A stretch of 64,000 bases of DNA from Chloroflexota bacterium (GCA_023459215.1 JAEWVF010000021.1:1-64000), one strand, 5' to 3'; shown: positions 42,176 through 50,497, counted from the first letter of the stretch. Numbers and translations: made by a program. Notes: generated from the letters alone by a model not told the origin.

Positions 42176-42360
42176 GTGGGATTCTCCTGGGAATGGAAGG
42201 CGTTTGGATAAGGCTATTATCCCTGTTCGTGCCGGGGGTGTCTACTGATAATCGTCCCCTTTTCGGGGTGTCAGGAGGAACGATTCCGCCGCTGTTGCCG
42301 AGCGGATGTATAATGGAAACACTTTGGGCGGAAAAAATCATCAAACAGGAGAGAATCAAA

Positions 42361-43233
42361 ATGGAAATCACTGCAGAACTGCGCCAGCGCTTGCTGGTTG
42401 CCCAACGGAACGAGATTACTGAACACAACATCTACACTCGCATTGCGGCGAGCCTGCCAAAGGAAGAGAACCGCCGCGTTCTTGAGCAAATTGCGGCAGA
42501 TGAATTGCGCCATTACAACGAATGGAAGAAATTTACCGGGCAGGATGTTGCGCCCAATTGGCTCTTTGTTTGGTTCTATGTGCTGGTGGCGCGCCTGTTC
42601 GGCTTCACCTTCGGGGTCAAGTTGATGGAACAGGGCGAAGAAGGCGCCCAGGTGAATTATGCCGAAATTGCCAAAACCATCCCGGCTGCGGTCAAAATTC
42701 ACCAGGATGAGGAAGAGCACGAAGAAAAGTTGCTGGGGATGCTGGACGAAGAACGCCTGCGCTATGCCGGTTCGGTTGTCCTGGGGCTGAACGATGCCCT
42801 GGTGGAATTGACCGGGGCGCTGGCCGGCCTGACGCTGGCCTTGCAGGATGTGAAGTTGATTGCGCTCTCGGGCCTGATCACGGGCATCGCCGCCTCGATG
42901 TCGATGGCGGCCTCCGAATATCTTTCGACCAGCTCGGAGGAAACCGACAAACACCCGGTGCGGGCCGCGATTTATACCGGAATCGCCTATGTCATCACGG
43001 TTGCCCTGCTGATCCTGCCTTACCTGCTGCTTGAAAACTACATCCTGTGCCTGGTGATTTCGTTAACCACCGCAGTCCTGATTATCGCGGTTTTCAACTA
43101 CTATATTTCGGTGGCCAAGGGCGAGAACTTCCGCCGGCGCTTTACCGAAATGGCCAGCCTGAGTCTGGGGGTGGCCCTGTTCAGTTTTATCATTGGCTAT
43201 TTCATCCGCCAGTGGCTGGGAGTTGAGATTTAA
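42361..43233 (+). CDS. rubrerythrin-VIT1 fusion (iron/manganese transporter, MbfA-like)
   Basis: 290 residues. Residues 1-140 form a ferritin-like di-iron domain (RNEITEHNIYTRIA, AADELRHYNEWKKF, KIHQDEEEHEEKLLGMLDE) and the rest a five-helix VIT1/CCC1 transporter (GLNDALVELTGALAGLTLAL, SGLITGIAASMSMAASEYLS). Such fusions export iron or manganese and guard against oxidative stress. The ATG at 42361 is chosen for its AGGAG site; the longer frame would start inside the divergent control region. A TATAAT at 42309-42314 is a possible -10. Divergent from the aldehyde oxidoreductase. Confidence 0.92.
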   Translation: MEITAELRQRLLVAQRNEITEHNIYTRIAASLPKEENRRVLEQIAADELRHYNEWKKFTGQDVAPNWLFVWFYVLVARLFGFTFGVKLMEQGEEGAQVNYAEIAKTIPAAVKIHQDEEEHEEKLLGMLDEERLRYAGSVVLGLNDALVELTGALAGLTLALQDVKLIALSGLITGIAASMSMAASEYLSTSSEETDKHPVRAAIYTGIAYVITVALLILPYLLLENYILCLVISLTTAVLIIAVFNYYISVAKGENFRRRFTEMASLSLGVALFSFIIGYFIRQWLGVEI

Positions 43234-43244
43234 CCCTGGAATTA

Positions 43245-43289
43245 AAAGAGGCCGGGCAGCAAATCATCACTTTGCTGCCCGGCCTCTTT
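43245..43289. terminator. bidirectional terminator between the VIT1 gene and the flavoprotein gene
   Basis: Perfect 19-bp stem AAAGAGGCCGGGCAGCAAA / TTTGCTGCCCGGCCTCTTT with a 7-base loop. Confidence 0.92.
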
Positions 43290-43304
43290 GTGTTTAAAGG
43301 CTGC

Positions 43305-44639
43305 TCAACCAACCGACATGATGGCTTCAAGCATTTCCTCGTTGCTGTTGAATTTGAACGCTTCGGCTCCGCGTTTATGCGCTTCGTACTGCTCGATCAC
43401 ATGCAGGTTGCGGATATCGTTGCGCGTGACCAGCGGCTTGCCCAACTGTTTCAAGCGCGCTTCAAGCTGTTTCGGATCCGCCTGGATGGGTTGCAGCGTC
43501 TCCAGGTATTGGACAAGCGCTTTCGAGCCGTTGGTGCCGTCTTTGCGGGCATAACCCACCAGCCCGGTGCTGGCCTGTCGGCTCCAACCGGCCACAAACA
43601 CATCCGGGATGACGGCCTGGGTGGCCGGGTCATACGCCTCGTAGGAGTTCCCATCGATCGGGTAGCGCGGATTGGGGTTTTTGGCAAATTCAGTGCCCTG
43701 CACCGGCAGGCCGAAGGTGTCATCCACCTTGTCGCCGATGGCGAAAATGACCGAATCGATGGCCATCGTGCGGGTTTTGCCCGTTCCGCGCGCCTTGACC
43801 TCGCCGTCCTTGAGCGAGAGCGCATTGTCTTCCAGGTCGATACTGCTGACCGCGCCGCTGCCGTCGCTGCGCATACCGGTTGGCGAAGCCAAAAACTCGA
43901 AGCGGAATCGCGCCAGGGATGTGGGCGGGTAGGCTTTGGGCAGCGCCTCCAGGATGTTGGCCCTGGCTGCCTGTGGCTCCTGCCCGATTGCGCGCATTTG
44001 CGATGCCACCCGCTCGATCTCCTCGTCCAGCGCGCGCTGGTCGAGCTGCGAGATGACATATTCCATCTCTTTTTTGTCGAATTTAACTTCTGCCGGGCCG
44101 CGGCGCACAATTGCGACCACTTCCTCGACTTTGGCTTTTTGCATCAGGAAACGGGCGATGTCGAGCATCACATTCCCTGCCCCCACTACGGCCGCTTTCT
44201 TGCCGAAAACGAATTTTTTCTGGCTGTAAGGGGGCAGTTGGTTATAGTGATAGACCAGGTCTTTGGCGTGGTACACGCCGATCAGGTTTTCGCCGGGCAA
44301 ACCCAGCCATTTTGTGCCCTGTGCGCCGGCTGTGACCAGGATCGCCTGGAAACCACAGGCGCGCAGGTCATCGAGGGTCAAGTCGGCCTGTGCGCCAATA
44401 CTGATGTTGCCGTAATATTTGATTCCGGGGGTATCAAGAATTTGTTGGAACTGGGTTCGCAGGCCTTGTTTCATGGCATGCTTGTCGGGATAAATACCGT
44501 ATTCAGCCAGTCCACCCGGTTTGATATCGCGATTGAAAATCACAACCTGGGCGCCCGCGCGCGCCAGCTCACGCGCAGCAAACATCCCAGCCGGGCCGGC
44601 TCCCACCACGGCGACGTAATAGCTCTCGCTCAAGCGCAT
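43305..44639 (-). CDS. FAD-dependent oxidoreductase (ferredoxin-NADP reductase/GltD-like)
   Basis: 444 residues. An N-terminal FAD motif VAVVGAGPAGMFAARELARAG (residues about 8-28, glycine-rich) and a second nucleotide motif KKAAVVGAGNVMLDIARFLM (near residue 168) fit the adrenodoxin-reductase/FprA or GltD type that moves electrons between NADPH and ferredoxin. The motif GGLAEYGIYPDKHAMK matches the GltD-like pattern. C-terminal PDVFVAGWSRQASTGLVGYARKDG is the usual FAD-closing segment. No iron-sulfur Cys cluster is seen, so it is the small or stand-alone kind. AAGGAG precedes the ATG. Inferred partner: ferredoxin from the aldehyde oxidoreductase. Confidence 0.88.
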   Translation of the reverse strand: MRLSESYYVAVVGAGPAGMFAARELARAGAQVVIFNRDIKPGGLAEYGIYPDKHAMKQGLRTQFQQILDTPGIKYYGNISIGAQADLTLDDLRACGFQAILVTAGAQGTKWLGLPGENLIGVYHAKDLVYHYNQLPPYSQKKFVFGKKAAVVGAGNVMLDIARFLMQKAKVEEVVAIVRRGPAEVKFDKKEMEYVISQLDQRALDEEIERVASQMRAIGQEPQAARANILEALPKAYPPTSLARFRFEFLASPTGMRSDGSGAVSSIDLEDNALSLKDGEVKARGTGKTRTMAIDSVIFAIGDKVDDTFGLPVQGTEFAKNPNPRYPIDGNSYEAYDPATQAVIPDVFVAGWSRQASTGLVGYARKDGTNGSKALVQYLETLQPIQADPKQLEARLKQLGKPLVTRNDIRNLHVIEQYEAHKRGAEAFKFNSNEEMLEAIMSVG

Positions 44640-44652
44640 TCTCCTTTTATCT

Positions 44653-44690
44653 GATTGGCGATTTTTGCAGGGCTATTGTGATTGGCGTTG
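44653..44690. repeat. GATTGGCGATTTTTG repeat upstream of the flavoprotein gene
   Basis: The 15-mer at 44653-44667 is an exact copy of 37184-37198 (upstream of gatB), followed by a second GTGATTGGCG. The rest of the 229-bp gap to 44869 holds nothing else I can name beyond AT-rich promoter-like DNA. Confidence 0.55.
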
Positions 44691-44868
44691 GAAAGACCTG
44701 CTGGCATATTATAGTTGACTTGTCCGATTTTCCACAATATTAGCGTCGGGCCGCAGCCGGACTCGCTCCTTTGCAAATATGTTTAGATACACGCTTTTTG
44801 TCTATCCTATGCTAAACTAAGGGTAAATTTGTACAAGCCTCGCGCAGTAATCTCCCAGGAGCATGGAT

Positions 44869-45687
44869 ATGGGCAAAACCAATCAAACCAAAACGGATAA
44901 CCTCGGTTGGATCAAAGCACTCCTTTTCCCCAAAAAGAGTAAACCGCTTACCTCGGTCAAACCGGCGGTCATCGATGCGCCGCCTGCGGAGGAAATGCCG
45001 GTGGTCGAGCCGCTCGAACCGGCGCCGCTGACCCAGGAGGTCAAGCCGGAACCCGCCGCCTCGGATGCTGCCGCCAAAGCTCCAAAAGAATCGAAACGAG
45101 CGATCCTGCCTGCTTTTTGGACGATTGCCAGCGTGCTCTCGATGATTGTCAATGTCATCCTGGTAATTGTCCTGTTGGTGCTGGCGCGCGAGTTGTTTAC
45201 CCTCAAGGCCATGGTCGGTGATGGTCTCCTGGGCGGGTTATATGAAAATTTCATCCTGATGGATCAGGCCCATATTCGCACCACCATCGAAGTCCAGACG
45301 GAAGTCCCGGTGCAATTCACCCTGCCAGTGCAGACCAATACCAGCGTCCAGTTGACCGAAGATACCCGCATCGATGGCGCGCGTGTGACCCTTAACACCG
45401 GCGGCTTGAATATCATCAGCGCGCCGACCAATATCATCCTGCCAGCCGGGACAAACCTGCCGATTGCGCTGGATATTACCGTTCCGGTCGACACAACCAT
45501 CCCGATCACCTTGCAGGTGCCTGTTGATATTCCGCTGGCCGAGACCGAACTGCATCAGCCTTTTGTCGGCTTGCAGCAGGTGGTTGCCCCGTATTACTGG
45601 ATGTTGTTCCCCGAGATTAAAGGCCCGGAGGATGTGCCGCTCTGCCGCCCGTTCCTGTGGCTGTGTGATGCCTTCTTTGCCGATTAA
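44869..45687 (+). CDS. single-pass membrane protein of unknown function
   Basis: 272 residues from the ATG at 44869 (AGGAG seven bases upstream); the ATG at 44863 is too close to the ribosome site. A cytoplasmic Pro/Ala/Glu-rich part (residues 20-75), one membrane helix (LPAFWTIASVLSMIVNVILVIVLLVLA, about 80-106) and a repetitive outer part where short beta-strand units with TI-VPV/ TIPI- patterns recur (QTEVPVQFTLPVQTNTSVQL, LDITVPVDTTIPITLQVPVD). The repeats suggest a beta-solenoid-like strand stack. C-terminal Cys pair CRPFLWLCD. Similar proteins occur in Chloroflexi; role unknown. Confidence 0.78.
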   Translation: MGKTNQTKTDNLGWIKALLFPKKSKPLTSVKPAVIDAPPAEEMPVVEPLEPAPLTQEVKPEPAASDAAAKAPKESKRAILPAFWTIASVLSMIVNVILVIVLLVLARELFTLKAMVGDGLLGGLYENFILMDQAHIRTTIEVQTEVPVQFTLPVQTNTSVQLTEDTRIDGARVTLNTGGLNIISAPTNIILPAGTNLPIALDITVPVDTTIPITLQVPVDIPLAETELHQPFVGLQQVVAPYYWMLFPEIKGPEDVPLCRPFLWLCDAFFAD

Positions 45688-45719
45688 CCTATTCATGACC
45701 CCAAAAAAGAATACCTTAC

Positions 45720-45742
45720 GTGCGGAAGCAGCGCTTCCGCAC
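45720..45742. repeat. GTGCGGAAGC palindrome before the M16 genes
   Basis: GTGCGGAAGC (45720-45729), AGC, GCTTCCGCAC (45733-45742): perfect 10-bp arms. No T-run adjoins it; terminator or repeat element. Confidence 0.8.
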
Positions 45743-45777
45743 GCTTGTTATCGGTTTTATTTTGTAACGGAGAATCA

Positions 45778-47070
45778 ATGACCGAAATCACCCAGGTGAC
45801 ATTTGATAATGGCTTGAAAGTGTTATTAAAAGAAATCCATACAGCGCCGATCATCAGCCACTGGCTCTGGTATCGGGTCGGTTCGAAAGACGAGCCGACG
45901 GGTAAAACGGGCGCTTCACACTGGGTTGAACACATGCAATTCAAGGGCACGCCGCAGTTCCCGGCTTCGGTGCTCGACAAAGCCATTTCGCGCGAAGGCG
46001 GCACCTGGAACGCTTTTACCTTCCTCGATTGGACAACCTATTACGAGACCATGCCGGCCGCAAAAATTGACCTGGCGTTGCGCCTCGAGGCTGACCGCAT
46101 GGTCAACAGCGTTTTCGACCCGGCGGAAGTTGAATCAGAGCGGACGGTTATCCTGTCCGAGCGCGAGGGCCATGAGAATGAGCCGCTTTTCCTGCTGGGT
46201 GAAGCCGTCCAGGCGGCTTGCTTCCGCGTCCACCCCTATCGCCATGAAGTGATTGGCGATACCGCCGATTTGCACAGCCTCAGCGCAGCCGATTTGCGCC
46301 AGCATTACCAGGCTTATTATCGTCCGAATAACGCTGTCCTGGCCCTGGCCGGCGATTTTGATACCCACCAGATGCTGAAGCGCCTGACCGGGCTGTATGC
46401 GGATGTCCCGGCGGGGCCTCCGCCCCCACGCTTGAACCGTCCCGAACCAACCCGTCGAGGCGAAATCCGCCTGAGCGTTAACGGGCCGGGAGATACCACT
46501 TACCTTCAGGTTGCCTATCCCTCTGTGCCGGGCGCTCACCCCGACTTTTATCCGCTGGCCGTGCTGGATAGCCTGCTGGCCGGGCCGTCAAACCTGAACA
46601 TGTTCGGCGGCGGAGGCGTTTCCAACCGCACTTCGCGCCTGTACCATGCCCTGGTTGAAAAGGAACTGGCCGTGGGCGTTTATGGCGGCTCATCCACCAC
46701 CATTGACCCCTTCCTGTATACTGTTACCCTGACCCTTCATCCGCAGCGCAGCCCGGACGAAGCCCTGGCGGCCCTGGATACCCAACTTGAGCGGATGCAG
46801 AACGACCTCGTAACGCCTGACGAAATTGCCCGCGCGATCAAACAGGCGCGCGCCATGTTCGCTTTCGGCTCGGAGAACATCACCAACCAGGCTTTTTGGC
46901 TCGGGTTTGCCGAAATGTTTGCCAGCTACGATTGGTTCCTGACCTACCTCGAGCGCCTGGCCGCGGTCACTCCCGAAGATGTGCGCCGCGTGGCCGCCCA
47001 ATATTTCCAGCCTGAGCAGCGCGTTGTCGGCACTTACCTGCCGGACGGCAGCGAATTGGAGGTAGAATGA
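45778..47070 (+). CDS. M16-family zinc peptidase (catalytic partner)
   Basis: 430 residues from the ATG at 45778 (ACGGAG site). Inverted zinc motif HxxEH is intact as HWVEH (His48, Glu51, His52) in GASHWVEHMQFKGT, with the downstream Glu in VILSEREGHENEP. The C-terminal half has the M16 fold (HPYRHEVIGDTADL near residue 155, then VEKELAVGVYGG). M16 peptidases of this class work as pairs with a second, non-catalytic chain, which is the next gene; the two overlap by 4 nt (ATGA). Substrate unknown; such pairs degrade peptides or process exported proteins. Confidence 0.92.
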   Translation: MTEITQVTFDNGLKVLLKEIHTAPIISHWLWYRVGSKDEPTGKTGASHWVEHMQFKGTPQFPASVLDKAISREGGTWNAFTFLDWTTYYETMPAAKIDLALRLEADRMVNSVFDPAEVESERTVILSEREGHENEPLFLLGEAVQAACFRVHPYRHEVIGDTADLHSLSAADLRQHYQAYYRPNNAVLALAGDFDTHQMLKRLTGLYADVPAGPPPPRLNRPEPTRRGEIRLSVNGPGDTTYLQVAYPSVPGAHPDFYPLAVLDSLLAGPSNLNMFGGGGVSNRTSRLYHALVEKELAVGVYGGSSTTIDPFLYTVTLTLHPQRSPDEALAALDTQLERMQNDLVTPDEIARAIKQARAMFAFGSENITNQAFWLGFAEMFASYDWFLTYLERLAAVTPEDVRRVAAQYFQPEQRVVGTYLPDGSELEVE

Positions 47071-48338
47071 AAACTTCCTTCCACTCCCTGCCCGGCCCGG
47101 AGGATATTTTCCGCGCCGAAACATCCAACGGCATTACGGTTTTGGCGCGCGCCAATCCCAATAGCCCCTCCATTGCTTTGGGCGGGTATGTTTCTGTCGG
47201 CAGTCTGTTTGACAGCGATGAGAAACTGGGCCTGGCTGATTTCACTTCCGCAGCGCTGATGCGCGGCACGACCCGGCGCGATTTTTTCCAGATTCACGAT
47301 GCCCTTGAGTCGATTGGGGCTGCCTTGGGTTTTTCGAGCGGCGCGCGCACAACCAGCTTTAGCGGGCGTTCCCTGTCTGAAGATTTACCGCTCATGTTCG
47401 AGTTGTTGGCCGAATTCTTGCGCCAGCCGACCTTCCCCGTGGAGCATGTCGAACGCCTGCGCGCCCAACTGCTGACCGGCTTGGCCATCCGCGACCAGGA
47501 TACCAGCGACCGGGTTGGCATGGCTTTCGATGAAATTGTCTATGCCGGGCACCCCTTCCGCCGTCCCGATGATGGCTATCCCGAAACCATTCGGGCCATT
47601 ACCCGCGATGATCTGGCCGACTTCCATCGCCGCCACTATGGCCCGCGCGATATGGTTCTGGCGGTTGTCGGCGCAATTGAACCACAGCAGGTGCTGGATT
47701 TCGTGGAACGCTTCCTGGGCGATTGGCGGAATCCGGAGCAACCGGCAACCCCCGCGCTGCCAGCCTTGCAGCCGTTGAACGCAATTACCCGCAAACATGT
47801 CCCGATTAATGGAAAATCTCAAACCGATTTAATCATTGGTTGCCACGGTCCCAACCGCCATGCCGACGATTATTTCGCTGCCTCGCTGGCGAACTCGGTT
47901 TTAGGGCAGTTTGGCATGATGGGCCGCATTGGCGATGTCGTGCGCGAGCGCTCCGGGCTGGCCTATTATGCTTATTCCAGCTTGAGCGCGGGCCTTGAAA
48001 CCGGCACCTGGGATATCAGCGCCGGCGTCAACCCGGCCAACCTCGAAAAGGCGATTGACCTGATCCTGGCCGAGGTCAAGACGTTCGTGCAAAAGGGCGT
48101 CAGCTTGGAAGAATTGCGCGACAGCCAGGATAATTTTGTCGGTCGCCTGCCGCTTTCGCTTGAATCGAATGGTGGAGTGGCAAACGCCCTGCTGAATATC
48201 GAACGCTATCAACTCGGCCTGGGCTACTACCACTCCTACGAAGAACGCATCCGCGCCATTACTCCCGAAGATGCTTTAAAAGCCATCCGCCATTACCTGC
48301 ACCCCGAGCGGCTGGCCATTGTTACGGCAGGTTCCTGA
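47067..48338 (+). CDS. M16-family peptidase homolog, probable non-catalytic partner
   Basis: 423 residues, same fold as its neighbour. The HxxEH place reads LADFTSAALMRGT, so the zinc-binding residues are lost. The conserved region around HPFRRPDDGYPETIRAITRDDL and the later RSGLAYYAYSSLSAGLETGTW are kept; the latter R/Y pair binds the substrate C-terminus in such pairs. Overlaps the upstream gene by 4 nt and ends 3 bp before acpS. This matches heterodimeric M16B peptidases. Inferred to form a complex with the preceding protein. Confidence 0.9.
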   Translation: MKTSFHSLPGPEDIFRAETSNGITVLARANPNSPSIALGGYVSVGSLFDSDEKLGLADFTSAALMRGTTRRDFFQIHDALESIGAALGFSSGARTTSFSGRSLSEDLPLMFELLAEFLRQPTFPVEHVERLRAQLLTGLAIRDQDTSDRVGMAFDEIVYAGHPFRRPDDGYPETIRAITRDDLADFHRRHYGPRDMVLAVVGAIEPQQVLDFVERFLGDWRNPEQPATPALPALQPLNAITRKHVPINGKSQTDLIIGCHGPNRHADDYFAASLANSVLGQFGMMGRIGDVVRERSGLAYYAYSSLSAGLETGTWDISAGVNPANLEKAIDLILAEVKTFVQKGVSLEELRDSQDNFVGRLPLSLESNGGVANALLNIERYQLGLGYYHSYEERIRAITPEDALKAIRHYLHPERLAIVTAGS

Positions 48339-48341
48339 GCG

Positions 48342-48710
48342 ATGAAAATCTCAACCGGCATTGACCTGATCGAGATCGAGCGTATTGAAGAAACGATAGC
48401 GCGTCATGGTGAACGTTTCCTGGCGCGGGTTTTTACCGTTGCCGAACGCCAATCATGCAACGATAAATTGGAGTCGCTGGCCGCGCGTTTTGCCGCCAAA
48501 GAAGCGGTTGCCAAAGCCCTCGGCAGCGGCCTGGACGGGTTTGGCTTTCGCGACATCGAAATCACCCGGGCCGAAAATGGCGCGCCGGGGCTGGTGCTGC
48601 ATGGTCAGGCAGCTCAAAAAGCGGCTGAACAGGGCCTTGCGCGCTGGACAATCAGTATGAGTCACAGCCGCAGCCATGCCACAGCCATTGCCATTGGCTA
48701 TTCGGACTGA
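48342..48710 (+). CDS. acpS: holo-[acyl-carrier-protein] synthase
   Basis: Transfers 4-phosphopantetheine from CoA to acyl carrier protein. 122 residues, the family's normal length. The signature GIDLIEIERIEE (Asp8) and RFAAKEAVAKALGSG (Glu about 57) hold the magnesium and CoA. The tail WTISMSHSRSHATAIAIG is typical. It directly follows the M16 pair, probably in one transcript, and ends at a perfect terminator hairpin. The link to the peptidases is only positional. Confidence 0.95.
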   Translation: MKISTGIDLIEIERIEETIARHGERFLARVFTVAERQSCNDKLESLAARFAAKEAVAKALGSGLDGFGFRDIEITRAENGAPGLVLHGQAAQKAAEQGLARWTISMSHSRSHATAIAIGYSD

Positions 48711-48714
48711 AAAG

Positions 48715-48750
48715 AAACCTGGGCTGGACACATGTGTCCAGCCCAGGTTT
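48715..48750. terminator. perfect 36-bp palindrome after acpS
   Basis: AAACCTGGGCTGGACACA is followed directly by its exact reverse complement (48733-48750). A long stem with short A and T ends, suited to stop transcription from both sides. Confidence 0.85.
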
Positions 48751-48917
48751 ATCCATCGCCGCAGGTGTATGCCCATTCCCCCGTTCACATACGACCGTTA
48801 AAAACGCGCCCTGACGCAAGTCTGCCAGTATGACCGGGCCGCGAGGCCCATCTCCGCATCGGCGGGTGTACCCTGCCCGCGGCTTTTTTCCGCCGGGTGC
48901 GCGTTGGCTCTCTTTCG
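48751..48917. other. GC-rich non-coding stretch with several hairpins
   Basis: Between acpS terminator and the 81-residue gene no convincing frame exists. Stems seen: GGGCC / GGCCC (48836-48849) and a bulged CCCGCGG / CCGCCGGG around a T6 loop (about 48874-48896). On the minus strand this would be the 3' untranslated region of the 48918 gene. It matches no RNA family I can name (not SRP, 6S or RNase P). Confidence 0.35.
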
Positions 48918-49163
48918 TTAATCGGCCCCGAGGGGCAGCTTTTCATCGACCCCGATCCAGAGATGGCCGGGGGTGACCGTTTTCCAGGGGCGAACGGTGA
49001 CTCGCCCGGCCTGGTGTTGGGTTTCGGCCAGCATGGATGGGTGTACCAGGCACAGGTCGGGAGTGCGCCCGTATTTTTTGATGAAATATTCGGCGGCTTC
49101 TTGAACTTTCTGGTCAAGCGCCGTTTTGGGATCGTTGTCGAACCATAACATACCGGTGTTCAT
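48918..49163 (-). CDS. small conserved protein (Chloroflexi-type, unknown function)
   Basis: 81 residues from the ATG at 49163, preceded by GGAGG; the longer frame to 49232 overlaps the ATPase gene. Starts MNTGMLWFDNDPKTALDQKVQEAAEYFIKKYGRTPDLCLVHPSM; the MLWFDNDP and CLVHPSM motifs are those I recall from short Chloroflexi proteins found in multiple copies. The end RPWKTVTPGHLWIGVDEKLP is typical too. No known function. It lies 17 bp downstream of the P-loop ATPase, in the same direction, so the two are probably one operon. Confidence 0.8.
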   Translation of the reverse strand: MNTGMLWFDNDPKTALDQKVQEAAEYFIKKYGRTPDLCLVHPSMLAETQHQAGRVTVRPWKTVTPGHLWIGVDEKLPLGAD

Positions 49164-49180
49164 ACTTGCCTCCAGCAAAT

Positions 49181-49960
49181 TTAATAACTTGGCAGCCAAA
49201 AGCGCATCCAGCGCGATTGGTGACGCATACAAAATTCCGCGCTCGGGAAGAGCGACTCAAGCGGCGCGCCGGGCAGGTGCGTCAGTTCGGCGCTGACCTG
49301 CGGATTGGCAATCCGCCCGTAGATGCGGGTTTGGAAGAAGGCCAACCAATCGGGCAGTTTCAAGGCGCGGCCCGAATTGATGCTGACTACTGGCCAAAGA
49401 CCGGCGCGCGGCCCACGCTCCAGCAAGAATGCGAACGCTTGCTGGGCCTCATCCTCCAGGTGCAGGATACTATCCAGACCATCGAGCAGCAACAGGATAA
49501 AGCGCTGGCGTTGACTGGTGGCAACCCACTCGGCCAACCGCAGGATAAGTTCGGATGTTGCCGGTTCATAGGCCGGGTACGTTTGCAGGGTTTGCCCGTG
49601 CAAATCGTCGGCTTGCCACTCTTCGGGGAAATCGGTCAGGGCCAGGATGGCGGCCTCGTTGGCGGGATTCAGGCGGCGGGTGGAGCGCGCCAGGGCCTGC
49701 AAAAAAGCTGTCTTGCCGTTGCCTTTATCCGCCAGCAACAGGATCGGGCCGCTGACCGGCCTATCCAGCCGCAGGATCAAGGGCAGGCCGTCTCCAGCGA
49801 TTCCGAACACAACCGAATGGGCTGGCAAAGGGCCGGCCTGTTCGAGCATGTCGGTCACTCTCGGCAAGATTTGCCCACCTGTTGGTGGGGGATTGCCAAG
49901 CTCGGCCTGTACTTGTTGGAAGGCGCGCAGCGCCAGGGTGAATTCTTCAAGAGTTGGCAT
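49181..49960 (-). CDS. P-loop ATPase-like protein
   Basis: 259 residues. Walker A LLLADKGNGKTAFL (Gly-Asn-Gly-Lys-Thr, residues about 73-86) and Walker B FILLLLDGLDSIL (Asp, about 152-164) are clear, followed by a sensor-like SINSGRAL. The arrangement fits the FtsK/HerA or STAND-type ATPase core, but the chain is short and has no effector domain. It may remodel or sense a partner, such as the small protein encoded just downstream. Ends before a 188-bp gap; the start ATG at 49960 lacks a strong ribosome site. Confidence 0.82.
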   Translation of the reverse strand: MPTLEEFTLALRAFQQVQAELGNPPPTGGQILPRVTDMLEQAGPLPAHSVVFGIAGDGLPLILRLDRPVSGPILLLADKGNGKTAFLQALARSTRRLNPANEAAILALTDFPEEWQADDLHGQTLQTYPAYEPATSELILRLAEWVATSQRQRFILLLLDGLDSILHLEDEAQQAFAFLLERGPRAGLWPVVSINSGRALKLPDWLAFFQTRIYGRIANPQVSAELTHLPGAPLESLFPSAEFCMRHQSRWMRFWLPSY

Positions 49961-50090
49961 GGGGCTCTGCTACTTATAATTAGTACATTTGTTCTATTAT
50001 ACAACCTTTCCCGGCTTTTACAAGAATGAAATCTTACAAATCCGTAACGAAAATTCGTATGATTTTTGTATGAGGGGCCGGTTTTGACTC

Positions 50091-50118
50091 TTGCCTTGTT
50101 TTGCAATGGGGGTATAAT
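50091..50118 (+). promoter_or_regulatory. putative sigma-70 promoter for fmdB
   Basis: TTGCCT (50091-50096), 16-bp spacer, TATAAT (50113-50118), then a 30-base leader with AAGGAG before the ATG at 50149. Confidence 0.6.
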
Positions 50119-50148
50119 GCTAGCGTTTCGTTCTAAAGGAGAGTCCGT

Positions 50149-50433
50149 ATGCCCATCTATACTTATCGGTGTGAAACCTGCGGAGTGCAGTTTGATCGTC
50201 ACCAGAGTTTCAATGACCAGCCCTTAATCACCTGCCCGGAGTGCAACAAGAAAAGCCTGCGCAAAGTGATTGCCCCGGTCGGAATTGTCTTTAAGGGATC
50301 GGGTTGGTATGCGACGGATCACAAATCGCCCTCGGGAACGCGCAGCGCAACCAAGAGCGAAACCAAAGAAGCCAGCCCGGCGGTTTCTGAGAGCAGTTCT
50401 TCACCAACAACTGCACCCAGCGCCAGCGAGTAA
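50149..50433 (+). CDS. FmdB-family zinc-ribbon protein
   Basis: 94 residues. Classic FmdB start MPIYTYRCETCGVQFDRHQSF with a CxxC pair, and a second pair in TCPECNKKSLRKVIAPVGIVFKGSGWYATD, forming one zinc ribbon. The remainder is a Ser/Thr-rich, probably disordered tail. FmdB-type proteins are suggested regulators or RNA-binding factors; proof is thin. Own promoter upstream and a bidirectional terminator after it. Confidence 0.9.
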   Translation: MPIYTYRCETCGVQFDRHQSFNDQPLITCPECNKKSLRKVIAPVGIVFKGSGWYATDHKSPSGTRSATKSETKEASPAVSESSSSPTTAPSASE

Positions 50434-50451
50434 CATCCCCCCTCATCATCA

Positions 50452-50488
50452 AAACAGGCTCCCGTTCGGGAGCCTGTTTATATTTTGC
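50452..50488. terminator. bidirectional terminator after fmdB
   Basis: 13-bp stem AAACAGGCTCCCG / CGGGAGCCTGTTT with a 2-base TT loop, then TATATTTTG. Between convergent genes. Confidence 0.9.
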
Positions 50489-50497
50489 GCCTTATTT

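Noticed and set aside
48751..48917. possible SRP, 6S or RNase P RNA
   Set aside because: None of their conserved sequence cores could be found on either strand.
48785..49117. 110-codon minus-strand frame overlapping the 81-residue gene
   Set aside because: Wrong frame relative to the GGAGG-started gene; Arg/Pro/Ser-rich shadow.
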